In this document: piece after piece, positions 45,839-54,656 of the stretch
Layout: the number at the start of each line of letters is the position of its first letter
Position numbering within the stretch: position 1 is the stretch's first letter
NCBI RefSeq assembly: GCF_001042615.1
Contig: NZ_AP012327.1
Coordinates: forward strand, 434,001-498,000
DNA length: 64,000 nt
Direction: 5' to 3'
DNA from: Bifidobacterium catenulatum subsp. kashiwanohense JCM 15439 = DSM 21854
GTDB taxonomy: Bacteria > Actinomycetota > Actinomycetes > Actinomycetales > Bifidobacteriaceae
Notes under the pieces: model-generated
What the model was told of the DNA's origin: nothing
Databases searched by the model: none
Seen by the model: the letters and a program-made list of their open reading frames with translations, nothing else
Position numbers and translations under genes: made by a program

Positions 45839-47125
45839 ATGCTTGATATCCAATTCATTCGTGAACATGCTGACGTTGTTAAGGAATCCCAGCGCAAGCG
45901 TGGCGAATCGGTCGAACTGGTCGACGAGGTGCTGCGCTCCGACGAGGTCCGTCGTTCCTCTCTGAAGGAATTTGAGGCTGCACGTGCGCAGCAGAAAGAA
46001 ATCGGCAAGAAGGTCGCCGCGGCTCCGGCCGACGAAAAGGCCAAGCTGATTGCCGAAACCAAGGAACTCTCCCAGAAGGTTTCCGAATACAAGGCCGCAG
46101 CGGACGCCGCAGCCGAAGAGTACACCACCGCCATGTGGAAGCTCTCCAACGTGGTTGAGCCGGAAGCTCCGGAAGGCGGCGAAGACGATTACGTGGTGGT
46201 CAAGAAGGTTGGCCAGATTCGTGATTTCGCAGCTGAAGGCTTCGAACCGAAGGACCACCTGACCCTCGGTCGTGGCGTTGCCGGCATTGATATGGAACGT
46301 GGCGTGAAGGTCGGCGGCTCCCGCTTCTACTTCCTGCGCGGCCAGGTGGCCCGCATGCAGATAGCCATGCTTACCATGGCTGTGGACCAGGCTCAAGAGC
46401 ACGGCTTCACGCTGGCCATCACCCCGACGTTGGTGCGTCCGGAAGTGATGCGCGGCACCGGCTTCCTCAACTCCCACGCCGACGAAATCTACCGTCTGCG
46501 CGAACCTGACGAGCAGTACTTGGTCGGTACCTCCGAAGTGGCGCTCGCAGGTATGCACGAGAACGAGATTCTCGACCTGTCCGACGGTCCGCTGCGCTAC
46601 TGCGGCTGGAGCTCCTGCTACCGCCGCGAAGCAGGTGCTGCTGGCAAGGATACTTCCGGCATCATCCGCGTGCACCAGTTCGACAAGGTGGAGATGTTCG
46701 TCTACACCAAGCAGGAGGACTCCTACAAGGAGCATGAGCACCTGCTGGCCATGGAGCAGGAGATGCTTGGCAAGGTTGAGGTGCCGTACCGCATCATCGA
46801 TACCGCTGCCGGCGATCTGGGCTCTTCCGCAGCACGTAAGTTTGATTGCGAAGCTTGGGTTCCGACCCAAGGCCGCTACCGCGAGCTGACTTCCACCTCC
46901 AACTGCACCGAATACCAGGCCCGTCGCCTGAACATTCGCGAACGTATGGAAGATGGCGGCACCCGCGCCGTTTCCACGCTGAACGGTACGCTGGCCACCA
47001 CTCGCTGGCTGGTCGCCATTCTCGAGAACCACCAGCAGAAGGACGGCTCCATCGTCATTCCGCAGGCCATGCGTGCCTACATGGGTGGCAAGGAAGTCAT
47101 TGAGCCGACCAAGTGGGAAGCCTGA
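45839..47125 (+). CDS. serS: Seryl-tRNA synthetase
   Basis: A 428-residue class II synthetase. The N-terminal long coiled coil (about residues 30-110) grips the variable arm of tRNA-Ser. Motif 2 is around YRREAGAAGKDTSGI and motif 3 around NGTLATTRWLVAILENHQ. The ATG at 45839 begins MLDIQFIREHADVV, the usual N-terminus; the longer open frame upstream is not conserved. There is no ribosome binding site, and a TAGTCT box ends seven bases before the ATG, so the mRNA may be leaderless. A tRNA-Ser gene follows. Confidence 0.97.
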   Translation: MLDIQFIREHADVVKESQRKRGESVELVDEVLRSDEVRRSSLKEFEAARAQQKEIGKKVAAAPADEKAKLIAETKELSQKVSEYKAAADAAAEEYTTAMWKLSNVVEPEAPEGGEDDYVVVKKVGQIRDFAAEGFEPKDHLTLGRGVAGIDMERGVKVGGSRFYFLRGQVARMQIAMLTMAVDQAQEHGFTLAITPTLVRPEVMRGTGFLNSHADEIYRLREPDEQYLVGTSEVALAGMHENEILDLSDGPLRYCGWSSCYRREAGAAGKDTSGIIRVHQFDKVEMFVYTKQEDSYKEHEHLLAMEQEMLGKVEVPYRIIDTAAGDLGSSAARKFDCEAWVPTQGRYRELTSTSNCTEYQARRLNIRERMEDGGTRAVSTLNGTLATTRWLVAILENHQQKDGSIVIPQAMRAYMGGKEVIEPTKWEA

Positions 47126-47192
47126 TTCCACAACTTCCTTACGCTGTGATATATTGACATCTTGTGTGTTGGCAGTGATGTCGACACACAAA

Positions 47193-47277
47193 GGGTAGGT
47201 GTCTGAGCGGTCTAAAGAGACGGTCTTGAAAACCGTTGAGGTGCAAGCCTCCGCGAGTTCGAATCTCGCCTTACCCG
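47193..47277 (+). tRNA. tRNA-Ser (anticodon TGA)
   Basis: An 85-base class II tRNA with acceptor GGGTAGG / CTTACCC (one G-T pair), a long variable arm and T-arm GTTCGAATC. Anticodon stem ACGGT / ACCGT surrounds loop CTTGAAA, which gives anticodon TGA for UCA codons. It lies 67 bases behind serS. CCA is not encoded. Confidence 0.96.
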
Positions 47278-47282
47278 CCTAC

Positions 47283-47326
47283 AAGGCTTACTGAGAGCGT
47301 CCTAAGCTCCCGGTAAGCCTTTTTTA
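47283..47326 (+). terminator. Terminator of tRNA-Ser(TGA)
   Basis: Stem AAGGCTTAC / GTAAGCCTT around a 21-base loop, then TTTTATT. Confidence 0.85.
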
Positions 47327-47330
47327 TTGC

Positions 47331-47690
47331 TGCAATCCGGACAAACTCCGCCCAAGTTCGGTTCAGCACCGTCTAAGTCCCAATTCTTCCAGTCACTGGA
47401 ATAATCTCCCCGCTAGGGAGCGCGTGAGAGTCCGTATTCTTCCATCCACTGGAACAATCTCCCCGCTGGCGGGTCTGTGAGCGTCCAGATCCTTCCAGTG
47501 ACTGGGGGATTTTTCCCATTGAGGGGTTCGTGGGCATCTGTTTTTATCCAGTGGGTGGAAGATTTAGGTCGCTGGGATGGTCTGTAGCGGGGCGATTCTT
47601 CCAGTTGCTGGAGGTTTTTCCCCGTTGGGGAGCTGGTATGCGTCCATTTTCTTCCAGTGGCTGGAAGGATTGGGGAGGGATTGTGATGCT
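47331..47690 (+). repeat. Array of degenerate repeats with exact 53-bp period (left array)
   Basis: Six units begin with a TTCTTCC-like box at 47384, 47437, 47490, 47543, 47596 and 47649, each exactly 53 bases apart. A more decayed half unit lies before them from 47331. Each unit has two small palindromes, TTCCAGTnACTGGAA-like and CTCCCCGnTGGGGAG-like, then a GTGAGCGTCCAnA tail. The units differ by many substitutions but not by length. There is no coding signal. The array ends just before the operon at 47737. A second, shorter array of the same family lies at 52133. Confidence 0.85.
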
Positions 47691-47736
47691 GTTCGGTGTA
47701 CGATCAGGCTGAGTTGTGAGAAAGGCTGCTGCGACT

Positions 47737-48789
47737 ATGCGTAAGAATGGGATGCAAATGAAGGACCGGGCGATGGGAGCTATGGCTGGGCTTGCGTTGG
47801 GCGATGCGTTGGGAATGCCTACGCAAAGCATGTCGGCTGAGCAGATTCGCCAGTATTACGACGGTCCGATTACGAAACTGATGAATGCCGTGCCGCAGCA
47901 GCCAATCGCACCGAATATGAAAGCTGGTGCCGTCACCGACGATACAGAACAGGCTTTCGTACTCGCACAGCGACTTATCGACGATAACGGTTGCATTGAT
48001 AACACCCGATATGCCCACGATCTGCTGCAATGGGAAGCTGCGATGAAGGCCAAGGGGTCGCTTGACCTGCTGGGACCTTCCACCAAAGCAGCGCTGCAAA
48101 AACTTACCGAAGGCGTAAGTTTGGAAGAAACCGGCCGATTCGGCACCACCAACGGCGGTGCAATGCGTGCCACGCCGGTGGGCATCGCATTCCGTCCAGG
48201 CCAAGCGCTCGCCGACGCCGCCTGGCGATCCTGTGTGGTGACGCATAACACGGTGCAGGGCATTGAAGCGACCACTTTAGTGGCTGCGGCGGTGAGCTTT
48301 GCTATTGAGGGAGAACGTGACTTTTTGCACCTCGCGGTGGAATTCGTGCAGAAGCTTCCGCAGCGTGGCAATTGGTCGGCAAAGGCTTCGGTGCTTGCGC
48401 GCGTGCAATATTTCATGAATTGGGCCGAAACTGATGGATGCAGACTCAATGACGACGAATTCGCTGCTGTGCTGCAATGGGATTGCGGTACCAGCGTGGA
48501 GTCGAACGAGTCCGTGGCCGCCGCTTTCGCCATTGCGGCGCGCTTTTTTGACGATCCCACGCATGCTTTGTGTTTCGCGGCTTCTGTCGGTGGTGACACT
48601 GACACCATTGCGGCTATTGCGGGTGCGATGCTGGGGGCGTGGCATGGTATGCAAGGTTTCGACAAAACCATGCTTGATCAGGTGCTTTCACAACTTGCTG
48701 AAGATAATCACCTTGATTTGGTCGGCACTGTTACGTCACTAAGCGCATTACGTGATGATAGTGCGCTTAATGATGCAAATATCGTTTGA
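47737..48789 (+). CDS. ADP-ribosylglycohydrolase (DraG) family protein
   Basis: A 350-residue all-alpha protein of the ADP-ribosylglycohydrolase superfamily. It has the opening DRAMGAMAGLALGDALGMPT, the metal-binding AVTDDTEQA, the NGGAMRATPVG segment and the C-terminal ASVGGDTDTIAAIAGAMLGA, which supplies the second set of magnesium ligands. The family removes ADP-ribose or cleaves related N-glycosidic or O-linked ribosides. Next to a PfkB kinase and a permease, a small-molecule riboside is the likely substrate rather than a protein, as has been suggested for E. coli YegU. The start could be GTG 47716 or ATG 47737; the second has GAAAGG at a fair distance. Confidence 0.88.
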   Translation: MRKNGMQMKDRAMGAMAGLALGDALGMPTQSMSAEQIRQYYDGPITKLMNAVPQQPIAPNMKAGAVTDDTEQAFVLAQRLIDDNGCIDNTRYAHDLLQWEAAMKAKGSLDLLGPSTKAALQKLTEGVSLEETGRFGTTNGGAMRATPVGIAFRPGQALADAAWRSCVVTHNTVQGIEATTLVAAAVSFAIEGERDFLHLAVEFVQKLPQRGNWSAKASVLARVQYFMNWAETDGCRLNDDEFAAVLQWDCGTSVESNESVAAAFAIAARFFDDPTHALCFAASVGGDTDTIAAIAGAMLGAWHGMQGFDKTMLDQVLSQLAEDNHLDLVGTVTSLSALRDDSALNDANIV

Positions 48790-48842
48790 TCTGCAGGAGC
48801 CGTGGTTGGCGAAACTATGACGAAAGTGCGAAAGACATTGCA

Positions 48843-49844
48843 ATGACTGGAAAAGTTATTTCTCTTGGGCAGGTTATTGTCGATCTGACCATGAATGTGG
48901 ACGCGGTGCCGCGTGCAGGTGAAGATGTGTTTGCCGGCAATGTGCAAACGCAGGTTGGTGCCAGCTTCAACACGCTGTATGCCGTTCGCCGCATGGGCGT
49001 TAAGGCGTCTCATGCTGGTGTGATTGGTACGGGACCGTGGGCTTCGCAGATTCTACAAACGTTGGAAAATCAGGGAATTCAGCATATTGGCAAGCGGGAT
49101 GCCGTGCGCGATTCGGGATTTTGCGTGGCGTTGACCGACGCGAATGCTGAACGGACGTTCATTTCGACGAGAGGCGCGGAAGCATATGGCAGTGTCGATG
49201 CGTTCGATTCTGTGAATCCAGAAAAGCAGGATGTCGTGCATGTGAGCGGATACACGTTGGTGCATCGCACGGCGGACGCGCTGCTTGCTTTTGTGAAAAG
49301 AACGACTGAGCATCGCGAGTTTACTGTAGTATTCGATCCTTCTCCGATGATCGCGACAGTTGATGATGACGTTTTCCGTGTGATGCTCGCATATCGTCCG
49401 ATATGGTCGTGCAATGAATGCGAGGCAACGTTGATTGCGCAACGTTTGGCGGCGCTCGATAATGGCAATTCTTGCGATTGCAAGGTTTCGCAGGATATTG
49501 TGCAAGAGATTGAGAACGCGAATGTCAATGAAGAGACGGTTGCGTGGCTGTGCGATCGATTGCGATCTCCTGTAATCGTTCGAGTGGGCGCGGATGGTGC
49601 GTGGTTGGCGATTCCCGGTGACGAAGCGCTGCGAATTCCTGGTTTTCCAATGAAAGCGGTGGATACCAATGGCGCCGGTGATTGTCACGCGGGTGTGTTG
49701 TGCGCCCTGCTGTGCGAAGGCGTGCCGTTGAAGGATGCTGTACGTTGCGCCAATGCTGCTTCGGCGTTGGCTGTAACGCGATCGGGGCCGGCTACCTGCC
49801 CTGATCGAAAGGAGGTTGAGCGGCTCCTGGGAAGGGTGTTCTAA
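48843..49844 (+). CDS. PfkB family carbohydrate/nucleoside kinase
   Basis: A 333-residue ribokinase-like enzyme that transfers phosphate from ATP to a sugar or nucleoside. It opens KVISLGQVIVDLTMNVDAVP with the family GRAGEDVFAGN-type region (PRAGEDVFAGN) and ends with the catalytic DTNGAGDCHAGVLCALL, where the aspartate of GAGD is the base. The ATG at 48843 follows GAAAGACATTGC and gives the expected N-terminus. It lies between a DraG-type hydrolase and an NCS1 permease. It corresponds in position to E. coli YegV; the acceptor is not known. Confidence 0.88.
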   Translation: MTGKVISLGQVIVDLTMNVDAVPRAGEDVFAGNVQTQVGASFNTLYAVRRMGVKASHAGVIGTGPWASQILQTLENQGIQHIGKRDAVRDSGFCVALTDANAERTFISTRGAEAYGSVDAFDSVNPEKQDVVHVSGYTLVHRTADALLAFVKRTTEHREFTVVFDPSPMIATVDDDVFRVMLAYRPIWSCNECEATLIAQRLAALDNGNSCDCKVSQDIVQEIENANVNEETVAWLCDRLRSPVIVRVGADGAWLAIPGDEALRIPGFPMKAVDTNGAGDCHAGVLCALLCEGVPLKDAVRCANAASALAVTRSGPATCPDRKEVERLLGRVF

Positions 49845-49959
49845 GACTTATGGTATAAATGACTATAAGTGGTTATATCATGTGCGCGATTGCGCTGATA
49901 CGGCGTGCATATAGCCTGCCTGCAGTGTCATGCGGCAGATTCAAGGAGATTGGATTCGT

Positions 49960-51411
49960 ATGAGCAATGAGAAAGGAACCCTCTCCATTGAGGAGCAGGG
50001 CATTGACACCATTTCTGAAGAGGAGCGTAAAGGCACGCCAGCCAGCCTGTTCTGGCCTTGGTTCGCTGCCAATGTTTCCATGTTCGCCATGTCGTACGGC
50101 GCGTGGGCGCTCGGTTTCGGCATTTCGTTCTGGCAGGCCACCGCCATGACCATTATTGGCGTGGTTGTCTCGTTCCTGCTGGTCGGCATCATTTCCATCG
50201 CGGGCAAACGCGGCAACGCGCCCACCATGGTGCTCACCCGCGCCACGTTCGGTGTGGAAGGTGCCAAAGTGCCGGCGGCGTTGAGCTGGATCGCAACATT
50301 GGGCTGGGAGATTTCACTGACCACCACCGCTGTGCTGGCGCTATCAAGCACCATCGAAAAACTCGGTTGGGGCTCTGGCGCCGCGCCCAAGATCATCTCC
50401 ACCATTGTGGTGGTAAGCCTTGTGGTGGTCGCAGGTATTTTCGGATACGACCTGATTATGCGCTGCCAGCAGGTCATCACCATCGTGACCGGTGTGATCA
50501 CCGTCGGCTTCTTCATTCTCGGCTGGGGACATATCGACTTTTCCGCCATTAACTCGGTTCCTGCGGGATCATTGCCGGCCATGCTCGGCTGCTGCTTCTT
50601 CGTGATGACCGGCTTTGGCTTGGGCTGGGTGAACATCGCTGCCGATTACTCGCGCTATCTGCCACGCAAGTCCTCTAATGGCGGCATTGTGTTCTGGACC
50701 ACGTTCGGTGCGTCCATCGCCAATGTGTTCCTGATTTTCTACGGTCTGCTGCTGGCTGTTTCCAATGCCGATATGGCTGAAAACGTTGGAAATGATCCGA
50801 TTGGTGCCATTGCTTCCATTCTGCCGACCTGGTACTTGATTCCGTACACCATTGTGGCCGTGCTCGGTTTGATGTCCGGCTCCATTATGGACAATTATTC
50901 CAACGGGCTTGCGCTGCTGTCGTTCGGTGTGAAGCTGCCGCGTACCGTGGCGGCCGCGTTCACCGCGGCGCTGACCGTGCTTGGCGTGGTCTATGTAACC
51001 TTCTTCTCCGATACGTTCATCGGCCCGTTCCAAGGCTTCCTGACCACCCTCGGTGTGCCGATGGCCGTATGGGCCGGCATGTTCGTGGCTGACGTGATCA
51101 TTCGCAAGAAGGACTACAGCACTGCGGATCTGTACGATTCGAAGGGACGCTACGGCGCGTGGAACGGCAAGTCTTTTGCCATTCTCATCGTTGGTACCGT
51201 GCTCGGCTGGGGGTTGGTGGTCAACACTGCTGCCAGCTGGCTGAACTGGCAGGGCTATCTGCTGTTCCTCATCGGAGGCAAGGACGGTAGTTGGGCCGCC
51301 GCCAACCTCGGCGTCATCGTCGCATTGGTCGTTGGCCTTGCGGGCTCATTGATTTTCCAGCGCGGTGATATCGCCAAGCAGGAAGCCGATTTGCCGGTTT
51401 CGGAAGTTTGA
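49960..51411 (+). CDS. NCS1 family permease (cytosine/purine/allantoin type)
   Basis: A 483-residue nucleobase:cation symporter-1 family protein with 12 predicted helices. It opens with a 40-residue polar segment, then FWPWFAANVSMFAMSYGAWA and the conserved GKRGNAPTMVLTRATFGVEG motif of CodB-like permeases. NCS1 proteins import cytosine, purines, hydantoins, allantoin, thiamine precursors or nicotinamide riboside-like compounds. The start follows AAGGAG. It lies 115 bases after the kinase, without a terminator, so probably in one transcript with it. Confidence 0.9.
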   Translation: MSNEKGTLSIEEQGIDTISEEERKGTPASLFWPWFAANVSMFAMSYGAWALGFGISFWQATAMTIIGVVVSFLLVGIISIAGKRGNAPTMVLTRATFGVEGAKVPAALSWIATLGWEISLTTTAVLALSSTIEKLGWGSGAAPKIISTIVVVSLVVVAGIFGYDLIMRCQQVITIVTGVITVGFFILGWGHIDFSAINSVPAGSLPAMLGCCFFVMTGFGLGWVNIAADYSRYLPRKSSNGGIVFWTTFGASIANVFLIFYGLLLAVSNADMAENVGNDPIGAIASILPTWYLIPYTIVAVLGLMSGSIMDNYSNGLALLSFGVKLPRTVAAAFTAALTVLGVVYVTFFSDTFIGPFQGFLTTLGVPMAVWAGMFVADVIIRKKDYSTADLYDSKGRYGAWNGKSFAILIVGTVLGWGLVVNTAASWLNWQGYLLFLIGGKDGSWAAANLGVIVALVVGLAGSLIFQRGDIAKQEADLPVSEV

Positions 51412-51458
51412 CGGAACACGAGTGATACGCGGAAACAATACTTAAGAAAGGAAAAGTC

Positions 51459-52019
51459 ATGATTGCGGAAGATGAATGGCTGGTAGTTATCGACAGGCAG
51501 CGTGTTTTTGCGGAAAGTGAATGGTCCGCATGGGCTTGCCCGGACGGCTCCTATCACACTACTGATGAAGCGTTCGCACGATTGGCTAGGGCGTTCGGCG
51601 ATCGTGTGGTCTACACGCGATATGTTGCGCCTGAGCCGCCGCAAAACGCTTGGGTTGATTATTTCAAGAATTGGCCGCAGTTTTTGGTTGCTCCTGACGA
51701 TCCGATGTACGATCTCACCGCGGATACCGCGGAATTGGCGCAAGGCCATGCCGTGGTCAGTTGCGACACTTTCGGCAAGTGGGGAAGCGTGCTGAGCGAA
51801 GCCATTAAAGGCGCTAAAAAGATCACGGTATGTGGTGTCGCCACCGATTGCTGTGTGCTTACCACTGTGCTCGCCGCAGCTGACAATGGTGTAGCGGTGC
51901 GCGTTGCTGCTGACGCTTGTGCAGGCAGTTCGCCAGAGAACCATCAGATGGCATTGAACACCATGGCATTGTTCACGCCGCTGGTCACCGTTACCAACAC
52001 TGACGCTATTCTGAAGTAA
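51459..52019 (+). CDS. Isochorismatase-like cysteine hydrolase
   Basis: A 186-residue cysteine hydrolase of the isochorismatase/nicotinamidase fold. The triad is D12 (LVVIDRQ), K107 (DTFGKWGS) and C132 (GVATDCCVLTT), with the cis-peptide motif VATD before the cysteine. Enzymes of this fold cut amides and ureides (nicotinamide, ureidoacrylate, N-carbamoyl compounds) or vinyl ethers. It is the last gene of the four-gene unit and is followed by a terminator. It would fit release of ammonia or carbamate from the base part of an imported riboside; this is inference. Confidence 0.88.
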   Translation: MIAEDEWLVVIDRQRVFAESEWSAWACPDGSYHTTDEAFARLARAFGDRVVYTRYVAPEPPQNAWVDYFKNWPQFLVAPDDPMYDLTADTAELAQGHAVVSCDTFGKWGSVLSEAIKGAKKITVCGVATDCCVLTTVLAAADNGVAVRVAADACAGSSPENHQMALNTMALFTPLVTVTNTDAILK

Positions 52020-52048
52020 AAAAAATATCGCAAGCAAGCCATTTTCTG

Positions 52049-52081
52049 CGGGGCTTACTGAAGTTTTTTCAGTAAGCCCCG
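52049..52081. terminator. Terminator of the four-gene operon
   Basis: Perfect 13-bp stem CGGGGCTTACTGA / TCAGTAAGCCCCG with loop AGTTTTT. It separates the operon from the convergent response-regulator gene. Confidence 0.8.
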
Positions 52082-52083
52082 TT

Positions 52084-52225
52084 CATGTATATCGCAGCAA
52101 AACGGGCCTTCAAAAGCGTTTGAGAGTCCGGATTCCTCCATTTGCTGGAAGTTTTATCTCGTTGTCGGCCCTGTGAGCGTCCAGATCCTCCCAGTGGGTG
52201 GGCTGGGGCGAGGCGGGGTAAAAGG
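52084..52225 (+). repeat. Second 53-bp-period repeat array (right array)
   Basis: Two units of the same family as at 47384, with their TTCCTCC/TCCTCCC boxes at 52133 and 52186, exactly 53 bases apart. They are preceded by a tail remnant (TTTGAGAGTCCGGA). The orientation is the same as in the left array. The unit includes TTTGCTGGAAG and CTGTGAGCGTCCAGA, the second of which occurs identically in the left array. It ends 12 bases before the response-regulator stop. Confidence 0.75.
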
Positions 52226-52237
52226 GAAGACTGATTG

Positions 52238-52924
52238 TTATACGATGCGGCGGTCGGCGGCCCAGCGGGTGAGTTCGGTGCGGTTTGACAGCTGCAGTTT
52301 GCGTAGTACGGAGCTGACGTGCGTTTCCACGGTTTTGATGGAAATAAACAGTTCCGCTGCCACTTCCTTGTACGTGTAGCCGCGCGCGATCAAGCGCATG
52401 ACTTCCTGCTCACGGTTCGACAAGCGGTCCAGCTCGTCATCGTGGATCGGTCCGCTTGCAGAGCCACCCATGCCAGCCGGTGAGCCATTTTGGAAGGCGG
52501 AGAGCACGAATCCCGCCAATTTCGGCGAAAACACGGCATAGCCCTCATGTACTTGCTTGATGGAAGAAATCAAATCATCGCCGGAAATCGTCTTTGTCAC
52601 ATAGCCTTGCGCTCCGGCACGAATTACCGATCCGACATCCTGCGGTGAATCAGACACCGACAGTGCCAGAAACACGGTATTAGGGGAGTATGCGCGCGAT
52701 TTCATGAGAATTTCAGCTCCGCCGCCACCCTCACCGCCGGGAACATGCACATCAAGCAGCACCACATCCGGCTTCGTCTGCGCGATCATCGCCACCGATC
52801 CCTCAACATCGGACGACTGCCCGACGATGTCGAAATGCGGCTGCAGCGTTGCGATAACGCCCGCACGGAACATTTCATGATCGTCAACGATGGCGATACG
52901 TATCTGCTGTTCCTGCTCGTTCAT
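52238..52924 (-). CDS. LuxR/NarL-type response regulator
   Basis: A 228-residue two-component regulator. The receiver domain (residues 8-130) has the acidic pair DDH at 14-15 and the phosphoacceptor D58 in VVLLDVHVPGG. A linker with many glycines and serines leads to a LuxR helix-turn-helix at the C-terminus (LSNREQEVMRLIARGYTYKE, then ISIKTVETHVSSVLRKL). It overlaps the kinase gene by four bases, so the two are translationally coupled. The likely targets are the divergent PspC genes. Confidence 0.95.
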   Translation of the reverse strand: MNEQEQQIRIAIVDDHEMFRAGVIATLQPHFDIVGQSSDVEGSVAMIAQTKPDVVLLDVHVPGGEGGGGAEILMKSRAYSPNTVFLALSVSDSPQDVGSVIRAGAQGYVTKTISGDDLISSIKQVHEGYAVFSPKLAGFVLSAFQNGSPAGMGGSASGPIHDDELDRLSNREQEVMRLIARGYTYKEVAAELFISIKTVETHVSSVLRKLQLSNRTELTRWAADRRIV

Positions 52925-54543
52925 TGCTGCTCCTCAAAATGGTTGGTAGGTTGATTGCTGAATTGATTGGTACGTTGATTGTTGGATTGACGGTTATGGT
53001 GATTGGGAAAATCGGTTTGTTGTGAGTTGCTTTGCGGTTCGTGCGATTGCTGCGCATTCGCGTCGGCGGCTGTGGTTGCGGATGTGGGCATGTCTGCGAT
53101 TGGCATATGCATGCGCACCTCCGTGCCCCATTGCGGTCTCGATACAATCTCCACTGTACCGCCACGACGCTTGATTCGTCCGATAATCGATTCACGAATG
53201 CCAAGGCGATTCGCGGGAATCGCATTCACGTCAAATCCGTTGCCATGATCGCGTACGAACACTTCCACAAGTTTGCTGCTTGCTTCGCAGTAGACGGAAA
53301 TCGGCTCTCCTCCATGCGCTACCGCATTGATAAGCGCCTGTTGCGTGGCGTCAAGCAGCGCATCGGTTTGCGCGCTTGGACGTGCGTCGCCCACCGTCAC
53401 CACTTCGATCGGCTTGCCATGCGTGTCTTCCACATGTGCGGCGATCTCTTTCAAACCGGCGTTTACGGAACGGTCAGACGTGGTGCGTTCCTGATACAGC
53501 CATTCACGCAATTCGCGTTCCTGCGAGCGCGCCAGCGAAAACACCGTTTGCTGATCGTCGGCATGCAACTGAATCAGTGCCAACGTTTGCAGTACGCCAT
53601 CATGCAGATGTGCGGTCATGTCGGCACGTTCCTCTTCGCGTTCCTTCGATGCGCGTTCCGTACCTAAATCGCGAATCAGCGCCATGATCCATGGCACAAT
53701 CGCAAGCAATACGCCAATCAGCAGTGCCAAACCGGCGCACAGTATCCGAATCATGGAAAACGCGTCAAAATGTATGCAGGAACTGACATACAAAGCGTAT
53801 GCGGCGAAAATAATCGCAATGCCGCCGAGCATCGTCCATAATTGACCTTCTTCGGCGTTGAAACGCAACCAAGAGACGCCGATACCGACCAGACCAAGCA
53901 GTAGGGGCATAATCAGAGCGCGTTCAACACCGCCTGCGAACATGACGAAACAGATGGAAAGCAGTATCAGACCAGCTAATGCAAGCAAAGCGGGTTTTGG
54001 TGCTTTCTTCAGTGTCTGTTCAAGGTTTTCGCTGGAAGATTGCGTATTGTCATACGTTCCGTCGTTGCGTTCAGTCGTATCTTCAAAAGATGGTGGTTGT
54101 GTGTGCTGACCATCTTGCGTAGCTGTAAAAGATTGATATTCCGGGGAAACGGGATATGTCCCGTACGGCATGTTGCCCCGGGAAAGCGGTGCCTGCCATG
54201 GTGAGCGCTTGCCTGCGATGATGTACGCCTGCTGCACCGGATCGCCCACGGGCAGCGCCATCCACAGGAAGATATAAGCGATCAGCCCCGCGCCGAACAG
54301 ACATGTGGTGGCGAGAAAAAACAGGCGCACCCATAGCACGGCAATGCCCAAATGCATGCTGATCGCCTTGCATACGCCGGCTCCCATGCGTCCGTATGGA
54401 GGACGCATCAACGGCAGTTTGGCCGGCTGTGTCGGCATCGGACGTCCCTCATGCAGGGCTTGGTCGCAGCAGTAGCGCATATATACGGCGCTCGCCTGAT
54501 CGTACTGGCTTTGCGTGTACCACGGTTTTCCTAAGGATTTCAT
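52921..54543 (-). CDS. Sensor histidine kinase with N-terminal PspC domain
   Basis: A 540-residue membrane kinase. Residues of about 45-105 are a PspC domain (GRMGAGVCKAISMHLGIAVL). Several membrane helices follow (for example PALLALAGLILLSICFVMF). The HisKA_3 dimerisation box HLHDGVLQTLALIQ carries phosphohistidine H314, and a GHKL ATPase domain has ALINAVAHGGEPI and VRDHGNGFDVN. The last 50 residues are a low-complexity tail of S, N, Q and H. PspC-type sensors of this kind watch cell-envelope stress or antibiotics in actinobacteria. It faces a second PspC-domain gene. Confidence 0.93.
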   Translation of the reverse strand: MKSLGKPWYTQSQYDQASAVYMRYCCDQALHEGRPMPTQPAKLPLMRPPYGRMGAGVCKAISMHLGIAVLWVRLFFLATTCLFGAGLIAYIFLWMALPVGDPVQQAYIIAGKRSPWQAPLSRGNMPYGTYPVSPEYQSFTATQDGQHTQPPSFEDTTERNDGTYDNTQSSSENLEQTLKKAPKPALLALAGLILLSICFVMFAGGVERALIMPLLLGLVGIGVSWLRFNAEEGQLWTMLGGIAIIFAAYALYVSSCIHFDAFSMIRILCAGLALLIGVLLAIVPWIMALIRDLGTERASKEREEERADMTAHLHDGVLQTLALIQLHADDQQTVFSLARSQERELREWLYQERTTSDRSVNAGLKEIAAHVEDTHGKPIEVVTVGDARPSAQTDALLDATQQALINAVAHGGEPISVYCEASSKLVEVFVRDHGNGFDVNAIPANRLGIRESIIGRIKRRGGTVEIVSRPQWGTEVRMHMPIADMPTSATTAADANAQQSHEPQSNSQQTDFPNHHNRQSNNQRTNQFSNQPTNHFEEQQ

Positions 54544-54656
54544 ACTTCTATTGTGCCCTGTGAGGGATGCCGTCTCAGGGCATTCATATAGTGTTCAGGG
54601 CAGATTCAGGGTGTTCCCCGATACGTGTGGCACGCGCGAGTTGCTGTAATGGAACC

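Noticed and set aside
47331..47690. CRISPR array
   Set aside because: There are no exact repeats with unique spacers; the whole 53-base unit is degenerate, and no cas gene is nearby.
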